Shown: positions 9,680-18,344, counted from the stretch's first letter. The stretch is DNA of 49,076 nt from an uncultured Clostridiaceae bacterium (GCA_902477765.1 CABSIM010000018.1:1-49076); one strand, 5' to 3'. Translations and numbers: made by a program. The notes: a model not told the origin generated them from the letters alone.

Positions 9680-10468
9680 TCATATCATTTCATACAGTTT
9701 CCTGAGGGCGTCCTTCACACCTCCCACTTCATTGATCAGTTTTCTTTCCACGGCTTCTTTTCCCACCAGGACGGTTCCAAGATCTCTGGTCAGCATTTTT
9801 GTATTGTGCATCAGTGCCCTGAGTTCGCCGTATGAAATACCGCTGTGTCCTGACACAAAGCTGAGGATCCTGTCCTGAATCATTTCAAAATAATCATACG
9901 TCTGGGCCGTTCCGATCACCATGCCGGTCATGCGGACCGGGTGAATCATCATGGTCCCCGTCGGCACGATAAAAGAATAGTCCGTGGCCACAGCCAGAGG
10001 CACACCGATGGAATGGCTGTCCCCGATGACAAGAGATACTGTAGGTTTGCTGACAGATGCAAGCATTTCCGCCAGCGCAAGGCCGCAGCTCACATCCCCT
10101 CCCACGGTATTGATCAGCACAAGAATTCCTTCTATTTCTTTGTCATCTTCTACTTCCGCCAGTTTTGGCAGCACATGCTCATACTTGGTCGTCTTCATAC
10201 TTCCCGATAGGTTTTCATGACCTTCGATCTCTCCGATGATGGACAGCAGGTAGATTCTTCCTTTCTCCCTGCCTCCCAGTGTCAGCTGTCCGTTTTCCCG
10301 GATCTGTCTGTCCTCTTCTTCATCCTTTTTCTTGGGCCCGCTGCCTTTGGATGTGTCCGTCCCGCCGGAAACATTGCCCAGTCCGCCGGCAGTTCCTGCA
10401 TCGTCTCCTTTTTTTCTGTCATTTGACACATCCCCTGTTCTTCCCTTCTGCTCCAGAAGCTGTTTCAT
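9680..10468 (-). CDS. tepA: ClpP/SppA-fold serine protease, TepA family
   Basis: 262 residues. The first 80 residues are polar and low-complexity (Gly, Lys, Asp, Glu). The remainder is a ClpP-type crotonase fold with GRIYLLSIIGEIEGH, a Gly-rich oxyanion loop NTVGGDVSCG, the candidate nucleophile Ser153 in GDSHSIG and His176 in MMIHPVRM. These match the TepA/YmfB group, described in Bacillus in connection with protein export and often found beside ftsK/spoIIIE. The chosen ATG (10468) is preceded by AAGGAG with eight bases' spacing. A further in-frame ATG at 10498 lies inside a hairpin. That hairpin pairs the ribosome binding site (see the separate entry). The substrate is unknown. The symbol follows family resemblance. 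Confidence 0.85.
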   Translation of the reverse strand: MKQLLEQKGRTGDVSNDRKKGDDAGTAGGLGNVSGGTDTSKGSGPKKKDEEEDRQIRENGQLTLGGREKGRIYLLSIIGEIEGHENLSGSMKTTKYEHVLPKLAEVEDDKEIEGILVLINTVGGDVSCGLALAEMLASVSKPTVSLVIGDSHSIGVPLAVATDYSFIVPTGTMMIHPVRMTGMVIGTAQTYDYFEMIQDRILSFVSGHSGISYGELRALMHNTKMLTRDLGTVLVGKEAVERKLINEVGGVKDALRKLYEMI

Positions 10469-10471
10469 ATA

Positions 10472-10522
10472 AAAATCTCCTTTTCCGCACTTTTTCATAG
10501 TTTGTGTGGAAAAGGAGATTTT
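10472..10522 (-). terminator. Hairpin between the NlpC/P60 gene and tepA that contains the tepA ribosome binding site
   Basis: Arms 10508-10522 and 10472-10486 are perfect 15-bp complements (GGAAAAGGAGATTTT), extended by three more pairs after one mismatch, with a 13-base loop. On the minus strand the 3' arm holds the AAGGAG of tepA, and it is followed by TTTTTATATG. It can act as terminator for the upstream gene, as an RBS mask for tepA, or both. No separate tepA promoter is evident in the 73-bp gap. Confidence 0.65.
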
Positions 10523-10541
10523 ATTCTTTTCATTTTATGGA

Positions 10542-12152
10542 TCAGTCACCGATGACATTGACGATTTTTAACGGTGTTCTGTAATTCCAGGTGGAAATCT
10601 TGATTCCGCTTCTCCGGCTGGCAGCGTGAATGATCTGACCGTTTCCGATATACATGGCCACATGGTTGATGGTACCGCTGCTGTTTCCGTAGAAAATCAG
10701 ATCACCCGGCTGCATCTGGCTGGATTTAATCTGGGTTCCCCGTCTGGCCTGATCACCGGAATAATGGGGAAGGGAAATTCCGAAATGTTTCATGACAGAC
10801 ATGGTAAAGCCAGAACAGTCCGCTCCGTTTGTAAGGCTTGTACCTCCCCATACATAGGGATTTCCCAGAAACTGCATAGCATAATTAACAATCTGACTCC
10901 TGAGGGACGCCTTCTCCTCTGCAGGAGAAAATTTGATGGCTTCCGCCAGAGCATACCGCACGTCCACATAATCCGTGGAAACATAGGCGGAAGAAACTTC
11001 ATTGGACCCGTCTCCCTCGCCGCCTTCATCAAATTCAATCTGCACCCAGCCGTCCAGCTGCTGCAGGACATGATACCTCTCATTGTTGGAAATCTGCGTC
11101 CATATCTTTGCATCTGTGGAAGGTTCCGTTCTGGCATTGAGTCTGTCCGTGCTGACCACTGCCATCAGTTCCGCATGTTCCATGGCTGCATTTCTGGCCG
11201 CGTCTCCTGTGAGGATATAATCGCTTTTCACATATCCCGTGATATTTCCGGAGCGGATCTTGTACCAGCCGTCCAAATCCTCCAGAATCTCACAGCCCGC
11301 ATAGCTGGGCAGCTTTCCTATGATTTTCCCGTCGCTTTCACTGGCTGCGTCACGGATATTCAGATAATTCGTCACATTGGAAACGCCGGGATTGTCATAA
11401 TAGTTCAGTACCATGGCTTTCAGATCCAGTTTTCTGGCCTCGTTGAGACCAAATCGTTTTTCCGCATAGTCCATGGAAATATATCCGCCCGGAATCTGAT
11501 ACCAGCCGTCTGTCTGGTCCAGGATCTCATACCGTTCCCCCTCCAGACACTGACCCACAACATTGGAATCTACGGAGGGTGCTTCCCGTATATTCAGATT
11601 ATCTGTCAGAACAATCGCCAGATCCGTAACAAGGCTCTTGGCTTTTTCCTGTGCTTCTTCTCCGGTAAGGACGTACTCTGAACTTACATATCCCTCTATA
11701 TCGCCGGAAGTCACATGATACCAGCCATCCAGTTCTTCCATGATCTGGCATGCGCTGCCGTCCAGAAGTTTTCCCACTACCTGAGCTCCTGTCTCCGGGC
11801 TCTTTCTCATATTCAGATAACCGGACACCTGAACAATGCCAAGATTATAATAGGAATCCACCACAGCCTGCACATCCGCTTCCCGCTTTTTCTGGGCTTC
11901 CGCCGCACGGGATTCTGCTTCCGCCTCTCTGGATGCCGTCACTTCGTCCACGGTAGGGACCGCTTCTGCAGATGTATCCGCTTCGCTGTTCCCGCTTTCC
12001 TTTATCATTCTGCTGCCAAACCAGATTCCGCCGGCAGCCACACAGACAACAGCGGCAGCAGCCAGATATTTCAGATAGGGGCGGCGGTTCCGCTTCCTGC
12101 GTGCTTTATTGATGGAAGCCATATAATCCATCGGCTTCTTGTCTTCAAACAT
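10542..12152 (-). CDS. Membrane-anchored NlpC/P60 peptidoglycan hydrolase with four SH3 domains
   Basis: 536 residues. A short basic cytoplasmic tail is followed by one membrane segment (about 28-48, YLAAAAVVCVAAGGIWFG). Then come an Ala/Glu-rich linker and four bacterial SH3 repeats, recognisable by recurrent LNIRxxPS..VxGxL...GWYxI patterns between about 105 and 395. A C-terminal NlpC/P60 papain-like domain ends the protein, with catalytic Cys446 in GADCSGF and His497 in INHVAMYIG. Such enzymes cut gamma-D-Glu-DAP bonds in stem peptides, which agrees with the DAP-type MurE nearby. It has its own promoter. Co-transcription with tepA depends on read-through of the hairpin between them. Confidence 0.92.
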   Translation of the reverse strand: MFEDKKPMDYMASINKARRKRNRRPYLKYLAAAAVVCVAAGGIWFGSRMIKESGNSEADTSAEAVPTVDEVTASREAEAESRAAEAQKKREADVQAVVDSYYNLGIVQVSGYLNMRKSPETGAQVVGKLLDGSACQIMEELDGWYHVTSGDIEGYVSSEYVLTGEEAQEKAKSLVTDLAIVLTDNLNIREAPSVDSNVVGQCLEGERYEILDQTDGWYQIPGGYISMDYAEKRFGLNEARKLDLKAMVLNYYDNPGVSNVTNYLNIRDAASESDGKIIGKLPSYAGCEILEDLDGWYKIRSGNITGYVKSDYILTGDAARNAAMEHAELMAVVSTDRLNARTEPSTDAKIWTQISNNERYHVLQQLDGWVQIEFDEGGEGDGSNEVSSAYVSTDYVDVRYALAEAIKFSPAEEKASLRSQIVNYAMQFLGNPYVWGGTSLTNGADCSGFTMSVMKHFGISLPHYSGDQARRGTQIKSSQMQPGDLIFYGNSSGTINHVAMYIGNGQIIHAASRRSGIKISTWNYRTPLKIVNVIGD

Positions 12153-12237
12153 GTTCTTTTCTCCTTCGGAAGTATTCTAAAATCAGCTTCCTGTCCCGGC
12201 CGTATTTCTCCCGGCCGCTTCAAACAGTACGATTATC

Positions 12238-12266
12238 AGTTTACCATAAAAGAGAAAAAAATGCAA
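12238..12266 (-). promoter_or_regulatory. Promoter of the NlpC/P60 gene
   Basis: Minus strand: -35 TTGCAT (12261-12266), 17-base T-rich spacer, -10 TAAACT (12238-12243). The start is expected near 12231, leaving a leader of about 78 bases. The leader contains two CGGCCG blocks able to pair with each other. Confidence 0.7.
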
Positions 12267-12331
12267 AAATAAATTTTTACAAACCTGTGAATTTATTAAA
12301 AAACTTTTAAAAGACTCTGCCCTGCCGGCAG

Positions 12332-12412
12332 AGAAAAATCCAGCCGTGCCCCGGGGAAGGACAACTGTCGGCTGGATCTGTCCGAAAAACGCAACCACCT
12401 TTTTGTTTTTCA
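12332..12412 (-). ncRNA. Candidate small RNA: promoter-terminator unit with no gene
   Basis: A predicted transcript of about 80 bases runs from a promoter at 12419-12446 to an intrinsic terminator. The terminator has arms 12369-12377 and 12338-12346 (ATCCAGCCG/CGGCTGGAT) followed by five T. A second hairpin lies directly after it (12315-12333, CTCTGCC/GGCAGAG). The 5' end can form a 7-bp stem (GAAAAAC/GTTTTTC) whose loop carries AGGTGG. A GGACA/TGTCC pairing (12379-12383 with 12359-12363) crosses the terminator stem, so it is either a pseudoknot or an alternative fold. The 76-codon frame starting at 12413 reads through both hairpins and is not a convincing gene. No known RNA family was recognised. 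Confidence 0.45.
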
Positions 12413-12418
12413 TCTATT

Positions 12419-12446
12419 ATTATACCCGTTTTTTTTCATTGTACAA
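12419..12446 (-). promoter_or_regulatory. Promoter of the candidate small RNA
   Basis: Minus strand: -35 TTGTAC (12441-12446), 16-base spacer, -10 TATAAT (12419-12424). Its -35 is one half of the palindrome TTGTACAA at 12439-12446. The other strand of that palindrome supplies the -35 of the lysR promoter. Confidence 0.6.
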
Positions 12447-12467
12447 ATATTATATCTATGATATTAT
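12439..12467 (+). promoter_or_regulatory. Probable promoter of the lysR-type gene
   Basis: -35 TTGTAC (12439-12444), 17-base spacer, -10 TATTAT (12462-12467). The surrounding 60 bases are almost pure A/T, so other -10 choices exist. AT-rich inverted repeats in 12445-12476 could be a LysR-type operator. Confidence 0.5.
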
Positions 12468-12510
12468 ATATAATATTTTTCTTATATCTTATATCAGGAG
12501 GAAACTCTCC

Positions 12511-13443
12511 ATGAACCGGAAAGACCTGCTTTATATCAGAACCATAGCGGAAGAAGGCGGAATCTCCCAGGCGGCCAGAAAACTTTACGTTTCCCAGCCT
12601 TCTCTGAGTCAGACTGTTCACCGCATTGAAGAAGGGCTGGGAGTCCCCCTGTTTATCCGTACTCCCAGGGGCCTTGTACTGACCCATGCCGGAGAAGAGT
12701 ACTACCGCATGGCCAGTCAGATTCTGAAAATCTATGATACTTTTGAGGAGGAACTTCAGAACTTTCAGGAACTGAAATCCGGAAAAGTAACTGTCGGCGT
12801 CACCACACACCGCGGAATGTTCCTGCTTCCGGAATTTCTCGCGGATTTTCATCTGCGGTATCCCGGCATTACGGTCAACGTGCTGGAAGAATCCACCGAC
12901 AGACTGGAGGAGCTTCTTTCCTGCGGGACCATCGACTTTGCATTTATGCGGGCACCGGCCGGCGGAAATGAAAACCGCGCCATGTCCTATCACGGGCTGG
13001 TCCGGGATTCCTTTCTGATTCTTCTTCCCCCGGGTCATCCGGCTGCAAAAAAAGCAGTTCCGGAGAAGAACAGGCCGTTTCCCGTATTGGATCCTGTGCA
13101 TCTGCAGGATGAACACTTTCTCCTCCCGGACCCGTCCATGCGTCTGACAGAAACCATCCTGACTCTGCTGAAAAAAGCGGGAATTTCCTCTCCGCGCATT
13201 GTTTATTCCTCCATCTATTCCGAAACTCTGGTGCGTCTCGTGGCTGCCGGCCAGGGAATCTCCATTCTCCCCCGGAAGCTGTCCGTACTCCCCTCTCTCC
13301 GGACCAGACCGGATTATTTCAGCATTCCGGATCAGTACGGCGCCTACTGGGAAATGTGTTTCGTCACTCTGAAAAACGCATATCTTTCCCGGGCCGCATC
13401 TGCGTTTGCGGATGAATTCAGCCAATACATCGGGGCCGGCTGA
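12511..13443 (+). CDS. LysR-family transcriptional regulator
   Basis: 310 residues, the standard LysR length. The N-terminal winged helix-turn-helix (residues 1-60) has GGISQAARKLYVSQPSLSQ followed by the typical IEEGLGVPLFIRTPRGLVLT. A substrate-binding effector domain follows (about 90-300). The ATG at 12511 has AGGAGG eight bases upstream. An upstream in-frame ATG adds 55 residues that are not part of the family. LysR proteins usually control a divergent neighbour. Here that neighbour would be the candidate small RNA, and beyond it the NlpC/P60 gene. The effector is unknown. Confidence 0.93.
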   Translation: MNRKDLLYIRTIAEEGGISQAARKLYVSQPSLSQTVHRIEEGLGVPLFIRTPRGLVLTHAGEEYYRMASQILKIYDTFEEELQNFQELKSGKVTVGVTTHRGMFLLPEFLADFHLRYPGITVNVLEESTDRLEELLSCGTIDFAFMRAPAGGNENRAMSYHGLVRDSFLILLPPGHPAAKKAVPEKNRPFPVLDPVHLQDEHFLLPDPSMRLTETILTLLKKAGISSPRIVYSSIYSETLVRLVAAGQGISILPRKLSVLPSLRTRPDYFSIPDQYGAYWEMCFVTLKNAYLSRAASAFADEFSQYIGAG

Positions 13444-13480
13444 CGGATTGCTCCGCTGCCGGCCCCTGGCTGTTTTTATT
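13432..13480 (+). terminator. Terminator of the lysR-type gene
   Basis: A 9-bp G/C stem, GGGGCCGGC (13432-13440) with GCCGGCCCC (13458-13466), is followed by TGGCTGTTTTTATT. The left arm overlaps the last codons of the gene. Confidence 0.75.
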
Positions 13481-13491
13481 CTTTATGCTCT

Positions 13492-14496
13492 TTATAAAAC
13501 TTCTCTGTACACCCGAAGTACATTTTTATAAAAGATCTTCTCAATCTCGCTGTCCGTGAATTTTTCTGCCGCCAGCTTATCTGCCAGCATCTGCATATCC
13601 TGCGCGCCTTTCATTTCAAAAGAAATAGGGGTTCCGTCAAAGTCCGAACCAAGTCCCACCACATCGATTCCGCCCACATTCATAATATGGCGGATATGGC
13701 GCACCACGTCATCCAGAGATACGTGGCTGTCATTTCCCGGATTTCCCCATTCCTCCTGATTTCTCAGAAATGAAGGACAGTAATTCATGCCGATGACGCC
13801 GCCTTTTTCCGCAATTCCCCGGATCATGTCATCTGTCAGATTTCTCACATGACCGCAGACAGCCCTGGCATCCGAATGACTTGCCACAAACGGGCGGGTA
13901 CTGTGGCGGATCACATCATAAATGCCCCTGTCTCCCAGATGAGAAACATCCGCCAGAATGCCAAGCCTCTCCATTTCGGCCAGAAATTCCAGCCCTTTTT
14001 CCGTGAGCCCTTTTTCTGTTTCCGTCTCAAACTGTCCGTCTGCCATGGAAATACGGTTGGGCCATGCCAGTTCATTGGGAAAATTCCAGGTAAAGGTACA
14101 CATTCTGACCCCAAGTTCGTAAAATATCCTCAGGTATTCTGTCTTGCCTTCAAAAACAGCGCCTTCTTCCATGGTCAGCACGGCTGATATCCGTCCTTTT
14201 TCCATGTTCTCCTCAATATCCCTGTAACTCTTTGCAATTCCGATCCGATCCGGATATTTTCTCATTTCCGTCAGAAAAATGTCCGCAAGACGGAACGCAT
14301 ATTCCGGAAGGGACATGACACCTTTCAGGTTCTCCATATGAGCAAAAATGGCAAAGTTCTGAAGAAGATAATCTCCCTGCTCCATTTTCTTCAGATCCAT
14401 ATGAAGTTCATTCTCCAGAATCCCGCATTCTTTTCCCTCGGCACGTCTGGCATAGATTTCGGCAATGGTATCACAGTGCATATCGGCAACTTTCAT
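13492..14496 (-). CDS. Membrane-dipeptidase-like protein (peptidase family M19)
   Basis: 334 residues, a zinc metallo-dipeptidase of the renal dipeptidase type. The binuclear zinc site residues are visible: DMHCDT (His7, Asp9), the bridging Glu in TMEEGA, His in DVSHLGD and VASHSDA, and the late Asp in GLGSDFDG. There is no signal peptide or membrane segment, so it is cytoplasmic. M19 enzymes cleave dipeptides, including D-residue dipeptides. The physiological substrate here is not known. It has its own promoter and converges on lysR. Confidence 0.93.
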   Translation of the reverse strand: MKVADMHCDTIAEIYARRAEGKECGILENELHMDLKKMEQGDYLLQNFAIFAHMENLKGVMSLPEYAFRLADIFLTEMRKYPDRIGIAKSYRDIEENMEKGRISAVLTMEEGAVFEGKTEYLRIFYELGVRMCTFTWNFPNELAWPNRISMADGQFETETEKGLTEKGLEFLAEMERLGILADVSHLGDRGIYDVIRHSTRPFVASHSDARAVCGHVRNLTDDMIRGIAEKGGVIGMNYCPSFLRNQEEWGNPGNDSHVSLDDVVRHIRHIMNVGGIDVVGLGSDFDGTPISFEMKGAQDMQMLADKLAAEKFTDSEIEKIFYKNVLRVYREVL

Positions 14497-14550
14497 ATTC
14501 TCTCTCCCTTATACGGCGGTGCCTTGATAGTTTCAGTCAGTTCTTCTCCT

Positions 14551-14579
14551 ATCTTACTCTCCGCAAGAAAAAAATTCAA
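14551..14579 (-). promoter_or_regulatory. Promoter of the M19 dipeptidase gene
   Basis: Minus strand: -35 TTGAAT (14574-14579), 17-base spacer, -10 TAAGAT (14551-14556). It is 55 bp upstream of the ATG at 14496. Confidence 0.65.
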
Positions 14580-14637
14580 GTTCTTTCGGTCCCCCTGCCC
14601 TGCAGAAGGTGTGCCTGCCGACCTTCCCCCATATAAA

Positions 14638-14668
14638 TTTCCCGCAGTTCCAGAGGAGCTGCGGGAAA
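14638..14668 (-). terminator. Probable terminator after the MacB-like permease
   Basis: Arms TTTCCCGCAG (14638-14647) and CTGCGGGAAA (14659-14668) with an 11-base loop, about 20 bp after the permease stop. On the minus strand it is followed by TTTATA, a short T tract. Confidence 0.55.
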
Positions 14669-14685
14669 ATACAAAACATATACGG

Positions 14686-15870
14686 TCAGTCGCTCCGGAG
14701 AGCATCAATGGGATTCAGCTTTGCTGCCCGGCTGGCAGGCATGTAGCCGAAAAGCAGTCCGATGCCCACGGAAACCGAAAAGGAAATCAGAACTGCCGAC
14801 GGTGTCGGCGTGGCCGGAATTCCCAGCAGGGTTCCGATTCCTGTGGTGGCCGCTGCTCCCACCAGAATCCCGATGATTCCTCCGATGGAACTGGTTACAG
14901 CGGCTTCAATGACAAACTGTTCCATGATGACGCGGCGTTTTGCCCCAAGGGCTTTCCGGATTCCGATTTCTCTGGTACGTTCCGTTACGGATACCAGCAT
15001 AATATTCATGACTCCCACACCGGCTACCAGCAGGGAAATTCCGGCAATGCCGCCCAGCATGGCAGACATCATGGCGATCTGTTCATTGAGAGTGTCCATC
15101 AGTTCACTCATGGCTGTCACATTGTAAAGATCCTCGCTCTTCATCTTATCCATCAGAAAACTCTCCAGCGCAGCCGTGCACTGATCCGTCAGATCGATAT
15201 CGGAAGAAGCAAATACATAGTTGGTGATGACTGCATTCCTGGCCATCTTCACGGCACGGCTGTAGGGAATCCATACAAAATCATCGGTACATCCGTCATC
15301 AAATTCTGACATATCTTCCGTCTGCTGCTCCACGACCCCCACAATCTGATAGGGTTCTCCATTGATTTTTATGGTCTCGCCCAGTGCTTTTTCTCCTCCA
15401 CCGTAAAGTTCAGAGGCCACATAGGCACCGATCAGCGCCACTTTCTGACGGGAAGCCATATCGGAATAAAGAAGGTTTCTGCCATAGGCAACTTCGTATC
15501 CCTCCAGTTCCAGATATTCCTCGCTGTAGCCGCCCACGCTGGTGGCATCCATGGTATCGGATCCATGTTTTACCGTTGCGTTCACTGAAACACTGGGACT
15601 CATCTGTGAAAACAGGTCCTGATTCTCCTCATAGAATTCATAGAATTCATCCACGCTGATGGTTCTGGATGCCAGAGAGGTAAAGCTGACATTGATCTTG
15701 TTCATTCCCATGCTGGCAAAACTGTCTATCATATACGACATCTGTCCGTTGACAATGCTCACCAGGATAATGACAGAAGCCACCCCGATGATAATTCCCA
15801 GCATCGTAAGAAAAGACCGCATTTTATTTCCCCAGATACTTCTGAGCGCCATTTTAAATGATTGCAGCAT
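14686..15870 (-). CDS. ABC transporter permease, MacB/FtsX type
   Basis: 394 residues. One N-terminal membrane segment (about 18-42, MLGIIIGVASVIILVSIVNG) precedes a MacB-type periplasmic core domain (about 45-265). A C-terminal FtsX block of three membrane segments follows, with the conserved ERTREIGIRKALGAKRR loop. This is the permease of a MacAB-like tripartite exporter adapted to a Gram-positive cell. Its ATG overlaps the end of the ATPase gene (15854). It is last of the SLH-adaptor-ATPase-permease operon. The cargo may be peptides or antibiotics; the sequence does not decide. Confidence 0.92.
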   Translation of the reverse strand: MLQSFKMALRSIWGNKMRSFLTMLGIIIGVASVIILVSIVNGQMSYMIDSFASMGMNKINVSFTSLASRTISVDEFYEFYEENQDLFSQMSPSVSVNATVKHGSDTMDATSVGGYSEEYLELEGYEVAYGRNLLYSDMASRQKVALIGAYVASELYGGGEKALGETIKINGEPYQIVGVVEQQTEDMSEFDDGCTDDFVWIPYSRAVKMARNAVITNYVFASSDIDLTDQCTAALESFLMDKMKSEDLYNVTAMSELMDTLNEQIAMMSAMLGGIAGISLLVAGVGVMNIMLVSVTERTREIGIRKALGAKRRVIMEQFVIEAAVTSSIGGIIGILVGAAATTGIGTLLGIPATPTPSAVLISFSVSVGIGLLFGYMPASRAAKLNPIDALRSD

Positions 15871-16576
15871 ATTCTTTCACATCTCCGTCAAAATTGATCT
15901 TGCCGTCCTGAATCCGAACGACCCGTTTGGCCTCCATGGCAATGGAACTGTCATGGGTGATCATGACAATGGTATTTCCTTCCCCGTTGAGTTTTTTGAG
16001 AAAATCCAGCACTTCCCGCCCGGTTCTGGAATCCAGGGCACCGGTGGGCTCATCCGCAAGGATCAGGGAAGGACTCCCGGCCAGTGCTCTGGCAATGGAA
16101 ACCCTCTGCTGCTGTCCTCCAGAAAGCTGAGACGGATAATTTTTCCACTTTTCCTTGAGTCCGACCCGTTCCAGGGATTCCAGAGCCCGTTCTCTTCTGT
16201 CCCACTTGTCCATGCCGGAATAAAGAAGAGGCAGCTCCACATTTTCCAGAAGATTGAGTTTGGGCAGAAGATTATACTGCTGAAATACAAACCCGATCAT
16301 CTGGTTGCGGATTTCCGCCAGCTGGTTGTCGCTCATGTCGCTGACATCCTCTCCGCCCAGATAATATTCACCTTCTGTCGGCACATCCAGGGCTCCGATG
16401 ATATTCATCAGTGTGGATTTGCCGCTTCCGGATTTTCCCATGATGGCAACAAACTCGCCTTTATAAATACTGAGACTGATGCCGTCGTTGGCGTGAACCT
16501 CCTCATCTCCCATCCGATAGATCTTGTAGATGTTTTTCAGCTGGATCAGGGGGAGTTTTCCGTTTTCCTCTTCCAT
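15854..16576 (-). CDS. ABC transporter ATP-binding protein, MacB/LolD type
   Basis: 240 residues. Walker A GKSGSGKST (Lys53), the Q-loop in FVFQQYNLLPKL, signature LSGGQQQRVSIARAL, Walker B LILADEPTGALD and the H-loop MITHDSS are all intact. The start is the ATG at 16576 with AGGAGGGAGG just upstream. An ATG 24 bases further upstream lies inside the ribosome binding site region and the end of the adaptor gene. Its 3' end overlaps the permease by 17 bp, which implies a tightly coupled pair. Confidence 0.95.
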   Translation of the reverse strand: MEEENGKLPLIQLKNIYKIYRMGDEEVHANDGISLSIYKGEFVAIMGKSGSGKSTLMNIIGALDVPTEGEYYLGGEDVSDMSDNQLAEIRNQMIGFVFQQYNLLPKLNLLENVELPLLYSGMDKWDRRERALESLERVGLKEKWKNYPSQLSGGQQQRVSIARALAGSPSLILADEPTGALDSRTGREVLDFLKKLNGEGNTIVMITHDSSIAMEAKRVVRIQDGKINFDGDVKEYAAII

Positions 16577-16596
16577 GAATGTTCCTCCCTCCTGTG

Positions 16597-18330
16597 TCAA
16601 CGCTGTCTTCCGGAACCGCCGCCTGCCGGGCCTCCGCCTGCCGGACCGCCGCCTGCCGGGCCTCCCATGGGCATCATCTGAATCATTCCCGATGCAGATG
16701 CATTTCCCGCACTGGGATCCACATATACCACGTCTCCTTCGGAAAGGCCCGAAAGGATCTCCACATATTCATCATTGACGACTCCCGTTTCCACTTCGAC
16801 TGCGCGGAAGCCGGCCGGTACCCTGCCCTGCTGCTCCGTCACGGAATCATCTTTTACATAGACCTGATTTCCCCGCATGAGGGCACCTGCGGGAATACAG
16901 AGCGCCTGTTCCGCGCTGTCCAGAATAATCGTGGCATCCACATTCATTCCGGGAAGCAGATCCCCCGTATCTTCCAGGGTGACCGTCACCGGATAATTGG
17001 TGACTCCGTTGGAATAATTGCCTTCAAGGCTTACATTGGTTACCGTTCCCGTAAAGACCTGGCCTTCCACGGCATCCGCCGTGATCTGTACGGTCTGTCC
17101 CACCTTGACGCTGCTGACATCCAGTTCATCCACGGACATTTCCAGGGTCATCGTGGAGAGATCGTAGATAACCGCCATCGTGGTGGAACCGCTGGTTCCT
17201 TTGGTAATATTGTCTCCGGCTTTGGAGGTCTTTGTGATCACGGTTCCCGAAATGGGGGCCGTGATGGTGTAATCATCGATGCTGTCCTGGGTGTTCTCCA
17301 GATTGTTTTCTGCCGATTCCAGGCTGTCGGATGCCGAGTTGAGACTGTCCTCAAATGATTTCATAAGCTTTGTCATGGATCTGTCGGTCGCCTTGAAAAT
17401 GGGAGTCCCCTCTGTCACATAATCTCCCTCGGAAACCAGCATTGACTCAATTTCAAGATTGCTGCTTCCTGACAGTTCGGCGCTCATGGTCTCCTCCACT
17501 GCAGGTTCGAAGGTTCCTTCCGAAGCGCAGACAAAACTCTCCACCGATGCCGTAGCAGCCATATCTGCAGTCAGTCCGCCGGGATTTGTCACCTGAATGG
17601 TCACATAGCGGACCAGGCGCCCACCTGTAAGCGTTTCATCCATATTGCTTACCACCGTCACCTGACCGTCCAGCTGTTCACCCGTATCCTCCAGCGTCAC
17701 TGTTGCTGCCTGGCCCACGGCCATCAGGGATGCTTCCGCAGAAAGAAACGGAACTTTCAGCTTCATGGTTGTATCATCATAAATTTCCGCGATCTGGGTC
17801 CCATTTCCCACGCTGTCTCCTGCTTCAATATACAGGGTTCTGATGTATCCGCTTTCTGTGGATTTATAGGTATTTCCGCTGTATTTGGCAGCCGCCTCGG
17901 AATAGTCTTCCTGGGCGGACTGGAGATTTTCCTGTGCCCTGGTCAGGGAGGTCTGTGCCGATGTCATGTCCCTGTCCATGGATGAACTGTCAATCCGGTA
18001 AAGAACCTGCCCTTCTTCCACCACATCGCCTTCTTCAAACGGTGCTTCCAGAATTTCCCCTTCCACCAGGGATGTGATTTCATATGTATCTTTGGGTGAA
18101 AGGGAACTGGAAGCCGTAAGTTCAGAAGAAATATCCATTCTCTGCACCTCTGCGGTCTGGACCGTGCCTGCCTCTGCGGCTGCTGCCTTTTCCCCTTTCT
18201 TTTTCATAAAATAGTATGCCGCCAGAATGATCACCAGCAGAAGCAGCAGGAAAATCAGAATCTTCTTTCCCCGTTTTTTCCCTTTGCGTTTTCCTTTCTT
18301 CTCAGCTGTCATTGTTGCATTCTCTTCCAT
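16597..18330 (-). CDS. HlyD/MacA-type efflux adaptor with a Gly-Pro repeat tail
   Basis: 577 residues. A very basic start (KKGKRKGKKRGKK) leads into one membrane segment (about 23-42). Then come a lipoyl/barrel-sandwich half, coiled-coil hairpins (about 105-140 and 310-345), beta-barrel repeats and the membrane-proximal domain. This is the MacA layout with an unusually long duplicated middle. The C-terminus is a low-complexity run GGPAGGGPAGGGPAGGG ending in RQR. It is encoded by three near-identical 15-base DNA repeats at about 16605-16665, probably variable in number between strains. AAAGGAG lies nine bases before the ATG. It links the SLH protein upstream to the ABC pair downstream. Confidence 0.9.
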   Translation of the reverse strand: MEENATMTAEKKGKRKGKKRGKKILIFLLLLLVIILAAYYFMKKKGEKAAAAEAGTVQTAEVQRMDISSELTASSSLSPKDTYEITSLVEGEILEAPFEEGDVVEEGQVLYRIDSSSMDRDMTSAQTSLTRAQENLQSAQEDYSEAAAKYSGNTYKSTESGYIRTLYIEAGDSVGNGTQIAEIYDDTTMKLKVPFLSAEASLMAVGQAATVTLEDTGEQLDGQVTVVSNMDETLTGGRLVRYVTIQVTNPGGLTADMAATASVESFVCASEGTFEPAVEETMSAELSGSSNLEIESMLVSEGDYVTEGTPIFKATDRSMTKLMKSFEDSLNSASDSLESAENNLENTQDSIDDYTITAPISGTVITKTSKAGDNITKGTSGSTTMAVIYDLSTMTLEMSVDELDVSSVKVGQTVQITADAVEGQVFTGTVTNVSLEGNYSNGVTNYPVTVTLEDTGDLLPGMNVDATIILDSAEQALCIPAGALMRGNQVYVKDDSVTEQQGRVPAGFRAVEVETGVVNDEYVEILSGLSEGDVVYVDPSAGNASASGMIQMMPMGGPAGGGPAGGGPAGGGSGRQR

Positions 18331-18344
18331 GTCATGCCGCTCCT

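Noticed and set aside
12183..12413. 76-codon minus-strand frame as a small protein or leader peptide
   Set aside because: It would read through two hairpins and the NlpC promoter. Its ATG lies at the predicted transcript start without a ribosome site.
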